The notes under the pieces were generated by a model that had not been told where the DNA came from, made no database searches, and saw only the letters and a program-made list of their open reading frames with translations. The translations under genes were made by a program, and so were the position numbers. A stretch of DNA of 64,000 bases from contig NZ_CP138920.1 in the NCBI RefSeq assembly GCF_047123815.1, positions 3,038,001 to 3,102,000 on the forward strand. Direction: 5' to 3'. This DNA comes from Maricaulis sp017643475. Lineage in GTDB: Bacteria; Pseudomonadota; Alphaproteobacteria; Caulobacterales; Maricaulaceae. Positions 17,433 through 26,712 of this stretch are shown one piece after another (position 1 is the first letter of the stretch; each line of letters opens with the position of its first letter).

Positions 17433-18047
17433 ATGGATCTGGCCCTGTATTTCAGTCTTGTTGTGTTCGTGATTTCAATGTCGATCACGCCGGGCCCGAA
17501 CAATCTCATGGTCATGTCCTCCAGCATGCTGTTCGGCTTCCGGGCAACACTGCCGCACTGGATCGGGGTGAATATCGGGTTCAGCCTTCTTCTGCTCGCA
17601 TCGGTGTTCGGGCTGGGTGGGCTAGTTGAACGCTTTCCGCAATTCCTCTGGGTCGTGAAAGCAGTGGGGGCGCTCTGGCTGATCTGGATGAGTTCGATCT
17701 TTATCCGTGCCGCCATTAATCCCAAACCGATCGACGAAACGCGAAACGACACGTCCAGGCCGTTCCGCATTCACGAAGGGGCGTTGTTCCAGCTGGTCAA
17801 TCCCAAGGCGCTACTGATGACAATCTCGGCCTCAGGGGCCTTCATCGCCCTGGCCGATGCAGCCGCCGATCGCGCCTTGATCATGGTGCCGACCTTTTTC
17901 ATCTTCGGTGCACCGTGCGGCCTCCTGTGGATGGCGGCTGGCGGGACCCTGCACAAATTTCTGGGTGATCCCGCCCATGCGCGCTGGATCAACGCGGTGA
18001 TCGCCCTTCTTTTACTCTTCACGATCTGGGTTGTGGTGAGCGGCTAG
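17433..18047 (+). CDS. LysE/RhtB-family exporter
   Basis: A 204-residue inner-membrane protein with about six hydrophobic segments. The family motif SITPGPNNLMVMSSSMLFGF lies at residues 16-35 and the central LVNPKALL at about 122-129. LysE/RhtB proteins export amino acids or their analogues; the substrate here is unknown. GAGGAG at 17421-17426 supports the ATG at 17433 over the GTG three bases earlier. Its TAG stop overlaps the TAG of the convergent S41 protease gene in a shared CTAG. Confidence 0.9.
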   Translation: MDLALYFSLVVFVISMSITPGPNNLMVMSSSMLFGFRATLPHWIGVNIGFSLLLLASVFGLGGLVERFPQFLWVVKAVGALWLIWMSSIFIRAAINPKPIDETRNDTSRPFRIHEGALFQLVNPKALLMTISASGAFIALADAAADRALIMVPTFFIFGAPCGLLWMAAGGTLHKFLGDPAHARWINAVIALLLLFTIWVVVSG

Positions 18048-19480
18048 AGTTCCGCAATGATGTGGAGCCTCAGTCTTTCGAGCACCTCATCCTCCGAGCC
18101 CGGGAATACCGGAAATTCGATTTCAATGTCGGGCGTCACCGGGTGTGGCGCTGAATGGCCGTTCGGTCGAATTATGTGGGCCTTTGGATAACCAACTGCC
18201 AGACCGGAGTGGGGCAGCGAGAAATGCTCCATGGCCGCGTATGTTGTCGCCATGTCTGCGGTGGTTTCTCCGGCGATCACCGCGAAACCGTAGTCCTGCG
18301 CGAGTGCAGCGACGGTGGTCGCGTTGGAATAGGAATAGCGATTGATCAGGATATAGACCGGTCTTTCGAAACGTGTTCCCGGCCGTGGGTGCTGCAGGTC
18401 GAGGTCCATGCTGACCCGCGCTCCATTGGCAGCACTTGCAAAGAGCTCGGCAAGTTGACGGCTCGTTTCTCCTCCACCATCCGCCAGGCGAGCGGCGTTT
18501 GAAGCTGTGGTCGCCGCGCTGACCCGAACGGTGAACTGTGATGCGAACCGCCAGGGGCGGTCAGCGAACCAGGCGATCAACGGGTCGGAAAAACTGGCAG
18601 AACCGCCCGGATTATTCCGCAGATCCAGAATCAGCGCCTGTGCGCCTGTGTCTAGAAAACGCTCAAAGGCCGCATCGACGCGGGAGATGTAGGATGTCGG
18701 ATCCCACTGGCTTTCGCCCTCGGTTGTATTGGTAAAAGCGCCCGGGCGGAGATAGGCGATTTCGCCGTCCAGCATGCGAACGTCATGTTCGGGCAGGGTG
18801 AGAGGGGAGTTGGAAGAGCTTGAACCTTCGAAGGCCGCCAGTGGCCGCAGCGCAATGTCTGCAGTTGTCACAACACCATCTGCTTGGGCGAGTTGCAGCG
18901 ATACCATGTTGAGTGCGGGATTTTCGATCCAGAAAACCAGGGGCAGATAGATTTCAAGCAGGGTGTAGGCCATGTGGGGCGTGTCTGCAGAAATATGCCG
19001 TGTGTAGCGGGCAAGCCAGACTGCATTGGGTTCGCCGTTGAGGGAGAGTATTTCGGCGCCTGCCTGCAGGTCGTTGTCACCGGTCTGATGATCTGCCAGC
19101 CAGACCCGCCCATCGCGTATTCGGATATCCACGGGCAGCACGAGACCGTCGGCTTCGACATGATCGAACCAGCGTTGCAGTGGAAACTCGACCCGGGCAT
19201 GGGCATGCCGGGCGAGGGCGGTGTAGGTCTGGAAGAGAATGGCGGCGTCAAGCTGGCTCATGGGCTCATTCAGCAGCGCCATGATTTCCGCACGTCTCTG
19301 CGAAAACACGCTGGGCGGTGTGGCGGCATAGAGATCGAAATGAGCCGCTTGCAGCGTGGTGTGGAGGGTCTGGAAATCTTTCTGAAGCTGCTCGGGCTGG
19401 ATCAGCGGCGCGGGTTGGGCCGGCAGTTCTGAAGCCAGGGATATGGCGCAGGTCAGTGCCGTTAGCAGTGATCGATACAT
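18044..19480 (-). CDS. Secreted S41-family peptidase
   Basis: A 478-residue exported protein of the tail-specific/C-terminal processing protease type. After a signal peptide (MYRSLLTALTCAISLASELPA, cleavage near residue 22) comes a helical N-domain. The catalytic core includes ALILDLRNNPGGSASFSDP and INRYSYSNATTVAALAQDY, which should hold the catalytic Ser, followed by a GETTADMATTY segment. No clear PDZ domain is visible. AGGA eight bases upstream favours the ATG at 19480 over 19486. It is divergent from a CadC-like regulator and converges with the LysE gene. The substrate is unknown. Confidence 0.85.
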   Translation of the reverse strand: MYRSLLTALTCAISLASELPAQPAPLIQPEQLQKDFQTLHTTLQAAHFDLYAATPPSVFSQRRAEIMALLNEPMSQLDAAILFQTYTALARHAHARVEFPLQRWFDHVEADGLVLPVDIRIRDGRVWLADHQTGDNDLQAGAEILSLNGEPNAVWLARYTRHISADTPHMAYTLLEIYLPLVFWIENPALNMVSLQLAQADGVVTTADIALRPLAAFEGSSSSNSPLTLPEHDVRMLDGEIAYLRPGAFTNTTEGESQWDPTSYISRVDAAFERFLDTGAQALILDLRNNPGGSASFSDPLIAWFADRPWRFASQFTVRVSAATTASNAARLADGGGETSRQLAELFASAANGARVSMDLDLQHPRPGTRFERPVYILINRYSYSNATTVAALAQDYGFAVIAGETTADMATTYAAMEHFSLPHSGLAVGYPKAHIIRPNGHSAPHPVTPDIEIEFPVFPGSEDEVLERLRLHIIAEL

Positions 19481-19615
19481 GGTCATTTTCCTGTTTTCAG
19501 CCGGCAGGATTGCGGCCGTCCGCTTTGCAAATCCGCGTGCCGGCACGATAATGCAATGACTCGGGCTTCCCGTTGTTCTGACCTTTTTCTGACCAGGGAA
19601 AACAGATTGAAAAAC

Positions 19616-20836
19616 ATGATGTTGGAAAAGGGCTTCCGGCTGGGCGAAGTGCGTGTCGAGCCAGCAAACGGACACCTGGTTCGAAGCGGAGTGACCGTGG
19701 AGGTCGAGCCCAAGGTCATGGCGCTGCTATGCCTGCTGGCGCGAACGCCGGGCGACGCGGTGAGCCGTGACTCCATCTTTGAGGAACTCTGGCCGGGCGT
19801 GACCGTGAATGACGATGCACTCGCGCGGGCGGTGTGGAAGTTGCGCCAGGCGCTGGGCGACGAAGCCCGAAATCCCGCCTTTGTCGCGACTGTGGCCAAG
19901 AAAGGATATCGGCTGCTGGTCGAGCCTGCGCCGCTCCGACGGACCGGAAGCGTTTCGGACCACCCTGACTGGCGCCTTGCTGGCATTGCTTTGCTGGCCG
20001 GCGTTGTGATGGTGGCTTTTGTTTTTGCAGCTTTCATGGACCGCACGCCGGAAGCCGAGGTTGCCCCCCTGATCACGCGGGCGGATGAGTTCTATTATCA
20101 ATACACCGAAGCCGATAATGATGCGGCCATGAGGCTCTATCGCCAGGCGGTTGAGGCTGAGCCCGGCTCTGCCCGGGCCCTGTCAGGCCTCGCCAATACA
20201 ATCACCCAGGAGGTGATCCGCTGGTCGCCGGGGGAGTGGGAAGAAGTCGGGCTGCAATCGCGAGTGCGAACCGCGCTGGCCAATGGTCGCACTCAAACGC
20301 CCAATGCCATCGAGGCGCTTGCCCGGGCGCGCCAGCATGCGGAAATGGCCGTCGCGCAAGATGCCGATTATGCGCTCGCTCACCGGGCGCTGGGACTGGT
20401 CTTGTCGGCACAGGGAGAGATCGAGCTAGCGATGCGCAGCTATGACCGTGCCGCCACGCTGGATCCGGATGCGTGGGAGGTTTTTATCAACCTCTCCGAC
20501 CTCCACAATCATCAGGGCGCGCCCGACCTGGCTCTGGTTCACATGGAGCTGGCATTCGAGGCCATGAGCCGGGTTTATGAAAGCCAGACAGTGTTGGTTC
20601 GGCCTTGGTATTCTGAAACCGGCCTGTCGGTCGCGGACCGGTATCACGCGCGCTCTGACGGTGTGACGGCTGAGCGTTGGTATCGCCGCGTGCTGCAATG
20701 GGACCCGTTGAACGTCCGCGCGCTCACCGGTCTGGCGGCCGTGCTCTCCGAAAGGGGAGACGAAGCCGGGGTCCGGGAGGCCTGTGCTCCGATTTCTGAT
20801 CCCCAGGCCCTCGCGGATTGTCTGAATCCAGATTGA
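19616..20836 (+). CDS. CadC-like membrane transcription regulator with TPR domain
   Basis: A 406-residue protein that combines an OmpR/CadC-type winged helix (about 1-105; GVTVEVEPKVMALLCLLAR, ATVAKKGYRLL), one membrane span (about 121-141) and a periplasmic region with tetratricopeptide-like repeats (about 165-345). There is no receiver domain, so it is likely a one-component sensor whose outer part detects a signal and whose inner part binds DNA. The start is uncertain: TTG 19607 is best spaced from AGGGAA, ATG 19616 fits homology, and the frame is open to 19556. It is divergent from the S41 protease gene, a possible target. Confidence 0.85.
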   Translation: MMLEKGFRLGEVRVEPANGHLVRSGVTVEVEPKVMALLCLLARTPGDAVSRDSIFEELWPGVTVNDDALARAVWKLRQALGDEARNPAFVATVAKKGYRLLVEPAPLRRTGSVSDHPDWRLAGIALLAGVVMVAFVFAAFMDRTPEAEVAPLITRADEFYYQYTEADNDAAMRLYRQAVEAEPGSARALSGLANTITQEVIRWSPGEWEEVGLQSRVRTALANGRTQTPNAIEALARARQHAEMAVAQDADYALAHRALGLVLSAQGEIELAMRSYDRAATLDPDAWEVFINLSDLHNHQGAPDLALVHMELAFEAMSRVYESQTVLVRPWYSETGLSVADRYHARSDGVTAERWYRRVLQWDPLNVRALTGLAAVLSERGDEAGVREACAPISDPQALADCLNPD

Positions 20837-20903
20837 TCATGCTTGCAAGCCGCGGCGGCGCGGCGCATTTTCTTGCAACTCCCCAAACCCAAGAGAGGTC
20901 GCC

Positions 20904-21923
20904 ATGTCCGCTTTGCATGATCTGATCGCCCGCCTGCCCAAGGCTGAGCTTCACCTGCATATCGAAGGTTCTCTGGAGCCTGAATTGATGATGGCGCTGG
21001 CTCAGCGCAACGGGATCGAACTACCGTTCAAGACGGTGGAGGAGATCGGTGCGGCTTATGACTTCTCCAATCTCCAGGACTTCCTCGACATCTATTATCT
21101 CGGCATGAATGTCCTGCAGACCGAACAGGATTTCTTTGATCTCGCCTGGGCGTATCTGGAACGGGCGCACGCGGACAATGTCCGCCATGTCGAGATTTTC
21201 TTTGACCCGCAGGGCCACACCGAGCGTGAGATCCCGTTTGCCACCGTTATTGATGGTCTGACGCGGGCGCTGGAACAGGCCGAGACCCGGTGGGGAATGA
21301 GCTCCCAGCTGATCATGTGTTTCCTGCGCCATCTCTCCGAAGAAGCGGCGTTTGAAACATTGGAACAGGCGATGGCGCATATTGAACGTATTGATGGGGT
21401 GGGGCTCGATTCCTCGGAAATGGGTCATCCGCCGTCGAAGTTCGAGCGAGTGTTTGCCCGCGCAGGCGAACTTGGGCTCAAGCGAGTTGCCCATGCCGGC
21501 GAGGAAGGCCCGCCGCAATATGTCTACGAGGCGCTGGACCTGCTGCACATTGACCGGGTGGACCACGGCAACCGGGCGCTTGAGGATGAGGCGCTGGTTA
21601 AACGTTTGGTGGACAGCAAGATGGCGTTGACGGTGTGCCCGCTATCCAATTTGCGCTTGTGCGGGGTTGAGCGGTTGGAAGATCACCCGATGAAACGCAT
21701 GCTGGAGCTGGGCCTTGTCGCCACCTGCAATTCTGATGACCCGGCGTATTTCGGTGGTTATGTGAACGAGAACTATGTCCGTACAGCCGAGGCTGTCGGC
21801 CTGACGGCTGCCGAGATCATCACCCTGGCGCGCAATAGTTTCATCGGTTCATTTTTGCCTCAGGCAGAGATTGCTAGACACCTCGCTGACATCGACGCGG
21901 TGATCGCGTCGGAACTGGCCTAG
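20904..21923 (+). CDS. Adenine deaminase (adenosine-deaminase-type)
   Basis: A 339-residue zinc hydrolase of the adenosine/AMP deaminase superfamily. The metal-binding motif ELHLHIEG (His17, His19), the AHAGEEGPP segment, the RVDHGNRAL His and the final CNSDDPAYFGG Asp are all present. SSEMGHPPSKFERVFARA and TVCPLSNLRLCGVE are typical of the bacterial/fungal adenine deaminase branch rather than true adenosine deaminase, so the likely reaction is adenine to hypoxanthine in purine salvage. AGAGAGG precedes the ATG. Substrate choice is inferred from motifs only. Confidence 0.9.
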   Translation: MSALHDLIARLPKAELHLHIEGSLEPELMMALAQRNGIELPFKTVEEIGAAYDFSNLQDFLDIYYLGMNVLQTEQDFFDLAWAYLERAHADNVRHVEIFFDPQGHTEREIPFATVIDGLTRALEQAETRWGMSSQLIMCFLRHLSEEAAFETLEQAMAHIERIDGVGLDSSEMGHPPSKFERVFARAGELGLKRVAHAGEEGPPQYVYEALDLLHIDRVDHGNRALEDEALVKRLVDSKMALTVCPLSNLRLCGVERLEDHPMKRMLELGLVATCNSDDPAYFGGYVNENYVRTAEAVGLTAAEIITLARNSFIGSFLPQAEIARHLADIDAVIASELA

Positions 21924-21938
21924 TTTTCGGGGGGCGTT

Positions 21939-22640
21939 ATGGATCGTCGTGTTTTTATTGCATCGGGGCTTGCCGCACTGGCGAGTTTTCCCGCATCTGC
22001 TCAGAGCTTGAGCCGCGCCCAGGCTGCCAATGGCCTGCGCACAGCCCTCGACCAGGCCGCACGCCTGGCGACGACCCGGCTGGGACGTCGAGACGGTTTC
22101 TGGGGCGATTCTCAGGTCCGTATTCCGCTTCCGCGGCAGGTGGCCTCCATACAGTCGACCTTGCGCAGCGTGGGCATGTCCGGAGCCATTGATGATCTTG
22201 AGCTCGGTCTGAATCGGGCAGCAGAGGCGGCCATGCCGGCGGCCCGCGATATCTTCATTTCCGCCATTCGTGACATGAGCGTCAGCGATGCGGTCGGCAT
22301 TGTGCGTGGTTCGGATACGGCAGCGACGGAATATCTGCGCCGCTCATCCGGCCCGAGGCTGGAGCGGGCGCTTGAACCGCACATGCAAGGCGCGATGCGC
22401 CAGGCTGGGGTCTACCGCTCGCTGGACCGGCTCGAGCCCTATGTCGATCGGGGCAATTCCCTGCTGGGCCGTTTCGGGATCGGCGGCACGTCGTCCCGGG
22501 ATCTGGCAGACAGGCTTTCCGATCATGCTGTCGACAAGGCGCTGGACGGTGTTTTCTACTATGTTGGCCAGGAAGAACGGGCCATTCGCCGGGACCCGCT
22601 GGGCCAGGCCTCATCCATCCTGAGGCGGGTGTTCGGCTAG
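21939..22640 (+). CDS. Secreted DUF4197 family protein
   Basis: A 233-residue protein with a Tat- or Sec-like N-terminus (MDRRVFIASGLAALASFPASA, cleavage near residue 21) and the DUF4197 layout: NGLRTALDQAARLATTRLG, IPLPRQVASIQSTLRSVGM, LELGLNRAAEAAMPAAR, and a C-terminal VDKALDGVFYYVGQEERAIR. The function of the family is unknown. It follows the adenine deaminase by 15 bases with a GGGGGGCG ribosome site and may be co-transcribed. Its stop shares a CTAG with the stop of arfB on the other strand. Confidence 0.85.
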   Translation: MDRRVFIASGLAALASFPASAQSLSRAQAANGLRTALDQAARLATTRLGRRDGFWGDSQVRIPLPRQVASIQSTLRSVGMSGAIDDLELGLNRAAEAAMPAARDIFISAIRDMSVSDAVGIVRGSDTAATEYLRRSSGPRLERALEPHMQGAMRQAGVYRSLDRLEPYVDRGNSLLGRFGIGGTSSRDLADRLSDHAVDKALDGVFYYVGQEERAIRRDPLGQASSILRRVFG

Positions 22641-23056
22641 TCCTCGGACGAGGGGCTGCGGCGGGAGGCCTTGAGGCCCGACCGGTGCATCTTGCTCTGT
22701 TGGTGGCGGCGAACCGAGGCCAGGCTGGGCCGGGATTTCTTGCGCGGCTTGGGCGCTGTCAGACAACGCTCGATCAGGCTGCGCAGACGTTCGCGCGCCT
22801 CGGCCCGGTTACGCTCGCGCGAGCGTGATTTTTCGGCCCGGATCAGGATTTCACCGCCCAGGGTCATCCGTGAACCGGCCAGCTTTTTCAGCCGGGTTTT
22901 CTGATCCGGCGTCAGATTGCGGTTTTCCAGGGCGTTGAAGCGCAGCTGGATGGCGCTCTCCGTCTTGTTCACATGCTGACCGCCGGCACCGGAGGCGCGC
23001 ATGTAACGCTCCTCGATTTCCGCTTCGTCGATCACCAATGTATCGGTGATACGCAT
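22637..23056 (-). CDS. arfB: Ribosome-rescue peptidyl-tRNA hydrolase ArfB
   Basis: ArfB (YaeJ) enters stalled ribosomes that lack a stop codon and hydrolyses peptidyl-tRNA. The 139-residue protein carries the GGQ motif in SGAGGQHVNKTESA (25-27) and the strongly basic C-terminal tail (KPRKKSRPSLASVRRHQQSK) that occupies the mRNA channel. Both are hallmarks that separate it from class I release factors, which are much longer. It lies 4 bases downstream of purN on the same strand and is probably in the purM-purN transcript. Confidence 0.95.
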   Translation of the reverse strand: MRITDTLVIDEAEIEERYMRASGAGGQHVNKTESAIQLRFNALENRNLTPDQKTRLKKLAGSRMTLGGEILIRAEKSRSRERNRAEARERLRSLIERCLTAPKPRKKSRPSLASVRRHQQSKMHRSGLKASRRSPSSED

Positions 23057-23060
23057 GGTT

Positions 23061-23711
23061 CTAGTCGTGCGGATTCATCAGCAGGTCGGCGCCGAATTCG
23101 CGGACCTGCAAGCGGACGCGTTCACCCGCGACGCGGGCCTTGCCGGAACAGGCCAGGGCGATGCACTGCGGATAGAGCTGGTGTTCCGCTTCCAGCACGC
23201 GAGCGGCCAGCGTGTCCGGTGTGTCGCCATGCAGGACAGGTACAGCGGCCTGACCGATGATCGGGCCGTCATCCATTTCCGGACGCACATAGTGCACGGT
23301 ACAGCCATGGATTCGGACACCGGCTTCCAGCGCACGCTCATGCGTGTGCAGACCCTTGAAGGAGGGCAGAAGGGACGGGTGGACATTGATCAGCAGGTCA
23401 CGCCATTTCTCGGTGAAGAAGGGCGTCAGGATGCGCATGAAACCGGCCAGGCAGACGATGCGGGCGCCGTAGAGTCGGATCAGCGTGTCCAGCGCCTTTT
23501 CGAATTCCTCGCGGGTCTCGTAGTCGCGGTGATTGAGCACTTCGGTCTCGATACCGCGTTCCGCGGCCCATGCCAGACCGGCCGCGTCGGGATTGTTGGA
23601 GACGACCAGCGCGATCTCGGCCGGATAGTCCTCGGCCTGGGCCGCATCGACAATTGCCTGCATGTTCGAGCCGCGCCCGGAAATGAGCACGGCGATCTTG
23701 GTCTTCGCCAT
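23061..23711 (-). CDS. purN: Phosphoribosylglycinamide formyltransferase
   Basis: PurN transfers a formyl group from 10-formyl-tetrahydrofolate to GAR, the third step of purine synthesis. In the 216-residue protein AVLISGRGSNMQA opens the fold, the folate-site stretch LAGFMRILTPFF contains the usual region before the catalytic Asn, and LINVHPSLLPSFKGLHTHE follows with GCTVHYVRPEMDDGPIIGQ. The ATG at 23711 fits the family; the frame is open to 23759. It follows purM by 22 bases and overlaps nothing. Confidence 0.97.
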   Translation of the reverse strand: MAKTKIAVLISGRGSNMQAIVDAAQAEDYPAEIALVVSNNPDAAGLAWAAERGIETEVLNHRDYETREEFEKALDTLIRLYGARIVCLAGFMRILTPFFTEKWRDLLINVHPSLLPSFKGLHTHERALEAGVRIHGCTVHYVRPEMDDGPIIGQAAVPVLHGDTPDTLAARVLEAEHQLYPQCIALACSGKARVAGERVRLQVREFGADLLMNPHD

Positions 23712-23733
23712 CTTGATCTCTTTTCGGGCTCTG

Positions 23734-24774
23734 TCAGGCCGACTGGAGGGTGCCGACAATCAAGCCGGTCTCGCCGGCTTCTGCAAGCTGCGCGATTGCC
23801 GCATCCGCGTCCTTTTCAGCGACGCTGATCAGCATGCCGATACCGCAATTGAAGGTGCGATGCATTTCCTCACGCGCGATGCCACCGGTTTCCTCGATCC
23901 ACTTGAAGACTGGCGGAAGCTCGAAACTGGCATAGTCGATGACCGGCACCAGCGTATCCGGCGTCATGCGCGGCGGATTCTCGATCAGGCCACCACCAGT
24001 GATGTGCGCGAGGCCATGGACCAGTCCGGACTTGATCAGGGGCAGGCAGGATTTCACATAGAGGCGCGTCGGCGCGAGCAGGGCCTCGCCCAGCGTCTGG
24101 CCCGGCGCGAATGGCGCTTCATCACTCCAGTCCAGACCGGATACTTCGACAACCTTGCGGACCAGGGAATAGCCGTTCGAGTGCACACCGGAGGAGGCGA
24201 GGCCGATCAGCACATCGCCCGCCTGCATGCGGTCATGGTCGGGCAGGAGGCGACCACGTTCAGCGGCGCCGACTACAAACCCGGCGAGATCGAAATCGTC
24301 TCCGTCATACATGCCCGGCATTTCCGCCGTCTCGCCACCAATGAGCGCGCAGCCGCTTTCACGGCAGCCGGCAGCGATACCGGAAACAATGTCCGCGCCG
24401 CGGGCGGGATCCAGTTTTGAAGTCGCCAGATAGTCCAGGAAGAAAAGCGGCTCGGCGCCCTGGGCCAGGATGTCATTGACACACATGGCCACCAGGTCGA
24501 TGCCGACCGTGTCCAGCTTGCCCGTTGCGATGGCCAGTTTCAGCTTTGTACCGACACCGTCCGTACCGGAGATCAGGATCGGGTCGTCATAGCCCGCAGC
24601 CTTGAGATCGAAGGCGCCACCAAACCCGCCCAGGTCTGCTGCTGCGCCCGGGCGCCGCGTTGAGGCCGCCAGCGGCTTGATGCGATCCACCAGCGCGTCG
24701 CCGGCGTCGATATCGACACCGCTGTCTGCGTAGGTCAGTCCGTTGGTTTTGCCGGAAGGCGCGTTGCTGGACAT
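23734..24774 (-). CDS. purM: Phosphoribosylformylglycinamidine cyclo-ligase (AIR synthetase)
   Basis: PurM closes the imidazole ring in the fifth step of purine synthesis, using ATP. The 346-residue protein opens with TYADSGVDIDAGDALVDRIK and contains GTDGVGTKLKLA, GGETAEMPGMY and LAHITGGGLIENPPR, all diagnostic of PurM. The start at 24774 is the first Met consistent with homology. It is the first gene of a leftward purM-purN(-arfB) unit and is divergent from the DUF2066 gene; the shared 129-base gap should hold both promoters. Confidence 0.97.
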   Translation of the reverse strand: MSSNAPSGKTNGLTYADSGVDIDAGDALVDRIKPLAASTRRPGAAADLGGFGGAFDLKAAGYDDPILISGTDGVGTKLKLAIATGKLDTVGIDLVAMCVNDILAQGAEPLFFLDYLATSKLDPARGADIVSGIAAGCRESGCALIGGETAEMPGMYDGDDFDLAGFVVGAAERGRLLPDHDRMQAGDVLIGLASSGVHSNGYSLVRKVVEVSGLDWSDEAPFAPGQTLGEALLAPTRLYVKSCLPLIKSGLVHGLAHITGGGLIENPPRMTPDTLVPVIDYASFELPPVFKWIEETGGIAREEMHRTFNCGIGMLISVAEKDADAAIAQLAEAGETGLIVGTLQSA

Positions 24775-24903
24775 GCTGATTCCCTGGGCCCTGTAAAATT
24801 TGCGCGGAGTACAGTGCAAAGCGGCTTTCAAAGCAAGTCATGGGCTTCACGCGTGACAGTGTCGCGGTATAGTGGACGCAAGCAACGCTCAGGGGAGCTC
24901 GAC

Positions 24904-25995
24904 GTGCGTTCAATTGTTTCTGCCATCTGCCTGACTATCACAGTCTTTTCTGTCGCCCAGGCCGATGACCCGTACACGGTGACAGGCGTTTCGATCGATG
25001 CCAGCGCCGACAATGCCCTGACCGCCCAGACCGAGGCCATGCGCCAGGGCCAGGAACTGGCCGCGCATCGTTTGATCGAGCGCCTGACCCTGGAAGAGGA
25101 CCGTTTCGAAACGGCTTTTGATTTCACGCCGCGCATGAACGAGTTCGGCGAGATGGTTCAGGAAAACGCCCTGGATTTGTCCGTTGTCGCCGAAATGATC
25201 TCCGGTATCGAGATCCAGAATGAGCAGCGCAGCGCGACGCGTTACCTGGCGGAACTCACGATCAGTTTCGATCCGCGGGTCGTCGAGCGCATTTTCTCCA
25301 GCTATAGCGTGCCGTATGTCGAGGCCCAGTCACGCCCGACCATGGTGCTGCCGATCTACAACGAGCGCGGTCAGTTCCAGCTATGGGAAGACAATGTCTG
25401 GCGCGCGGCGTGGGAAGGGCAGAATTTCTCCAACTCCCTGACCCCGATGTTTGTGCCCGATGAGGGCGAGGCGCTGTTGAGTGCCCGCGACGCCCTGACC
25501 CTGAACGAACCGGCCCTGGCCGCGCTGGCTTCGGCCTACAACGTTAATCGCATCGCTGTGTTGCGCGCGGAAGAGCGTGACGAAATGCGCATGTTCGGTG
25601 GTTATCTGGTCAATATCGGCTCGGATGGCGTCTTCGAGGTCTCGACCTGGGGGCCGGAGAGCGTGTTTGGTGGCTGGAGCGATGCCGCGAGCCGTTTTGT
25701 ATTTGAGCGTGAGACCGAATGGAAACAGCAATCCATCGTGCGTGATCTGGAGACCGAGGAGTTTCGTGTCACAGTGCTTTATGGTGCGATCGGTGAGTGG
25801 CGCAGCCTGCAGGACGCCCTGACGGGTGCCTCGCTGGTTGAAGATGCGCGTCTGGATGCCATGTCTCGTGATGGTGCGCTGATGACGGTCAATTTCCGTG
25901 GTGCGCGCGAGCAGCTGATTTCCGAGCTTGCCGAACGTGGTGCGGTATTGGAGGAACAGCCGGAGCTGGGCTGGATCATCCGGACGGCGTTCTAG
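24904..25995 (+). CDS. Secreted DUF2066 domain protein
   Basis: A 363-residue protein with a signal peptide (about 1-21, ending AQA). The mature N-terminal part matches the DUF2066 pattern, with an early VTGVSIDASADNAL, repeated short helices and RYLAELTISFDPRVVERIFS. The function is unknown. The start is a GTG at 24904 with a clear AGGGGAG ribosome site; there is no nearby ATG that fits. It lies 21 bases before hdaA and heads the rightward unit DUF2066-hdaA-ppk-ppx, an order I recall from other Caulobacterales. Confidence 0.85.
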   Translation: MRSIVSAICLTITVFSVAQADDPYTVTGVSIDASADNALTAQTEAMRQGQELAAHRLIERLTLEEDRFETAFDFTPRMNEFGEMVQENALDLSVVAEMISGIEIQNEQRSATRYLAELTISFDPRVVERIFSSYSVPYVEAQSRPTMVLPIYNERGQFQLWEDNVWRAAWEGQNFSNSLTPMFVPDEGEALLSARDALTLNEPALAALASAYNVNRIAVLRAEERDEMRMFGGYLVNIGSDGVFEVSTWGPESVFGGWSDAASRFVFERETEWKQQSIVRDLETEEFRVTVLYGAIGEWRSLQDALTGASLVEDARLDAMSRDGALMTVNFRGAREQLISELAERGAVLEEQPELGWIIRTAF

Positions 25996-26016
25996 GCGTT
26001 CCTGACGGATCAAAGA

Positions 26017-26712
26017 ATGACAGAGCAACTGGCGCTGGATCTGCCCGTCGAGGTCGATTTCAGCCCTGAAAGCTATATTGCAAGCCCCGCCAACCAGGAC
26101 GCTCGCGCGGCCCTGAACCGTTGGCGTGACTGGCCGGACCGGCGCATGGCGCTGATCGGGCCGGAAGGATCAGGCAAATCCCATCTAAGCCATGTCTGGG
26201 CCTGGCAGATGGACGCGCATATCTGCACGGGTGATAGCCTGGCCTCGACGCTGGAGAGCCTGCCGGGTGGTGTGCCGCTTGTCGTTGAGGCAATGGATGC
26301 CACCTTGCCGGAACAAGCGCTATTCCACGCGATCAATCGGGCGTCGGAGGGCGATATCAGTGCCTTGCTGCTGACGGCGCGAACGCCGCCGACGCAATGG
26401 ACGGCGCACTTGCCTGACCTGATCTCCCGTTTGCGGGCGACGCCTCAAGTGGCGCTCGCGGAACCGGATGACGAGATGCTGACCGCGCTGATGCAGAAAC
26501 ACCTCCAGGACCGGCGAGCTCCGGTCAAGGAAGGGGTGATCGAGTATCTTTTGCCGCGTATGGAGCGTTCGGTAACCGCCGCGCGTGCGATCGTTGAGCG
26601 CATGGACAAACGCGCGTTGGTCAAGCAAACCCCCATAACGCGAGCCATCGCCCGCGAAATCCTGGAAACCTGGTCTCAAACGGAGTGTGAGGATGACCTC
26701 CCCGGCAGTTGA
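26017..26712 (+). CDS. hdaA: DnaA-related replication regulator HdaA
   Basis: HdaA works with the beta clamp to stimulate ATP hydrolysis by DnaA and so limits re-initiation. The 231-residue protein lacks the DNA-binding domain of DnaA. The N-terminal QLALDL (residues 4-9) matches a beta-clamp binding motif, followed by an AAA+ domain with Walker A GPEGSGKSHL. The Walker B region is weak (LVVEAMDAT), as is common in HdaA proteins. The last 20 bases overlap the start of ppk, suggesting translational coupling between replication control and polyphosphate synthesis. Confidence 0.88.
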   Translation: MTEQLALDLPVEVDFSPESYIASPANQDARAALNRWRDWPDRRMALIGPEGSGKSHLSHVWAWQMDAHICTGDSLASTLESLPGGVPLVVEAMDATLPEQALFHAINRASEGDISALLLTARTPPTQWTAHLPDLISRLRATPQVALAEPDDEMLTALMQKHLQDRRAPVKEGVIEYLLPRMERSVTAARAIVERMDKRALVKQTPITRAIAREILETWSQTECEDDLPGS

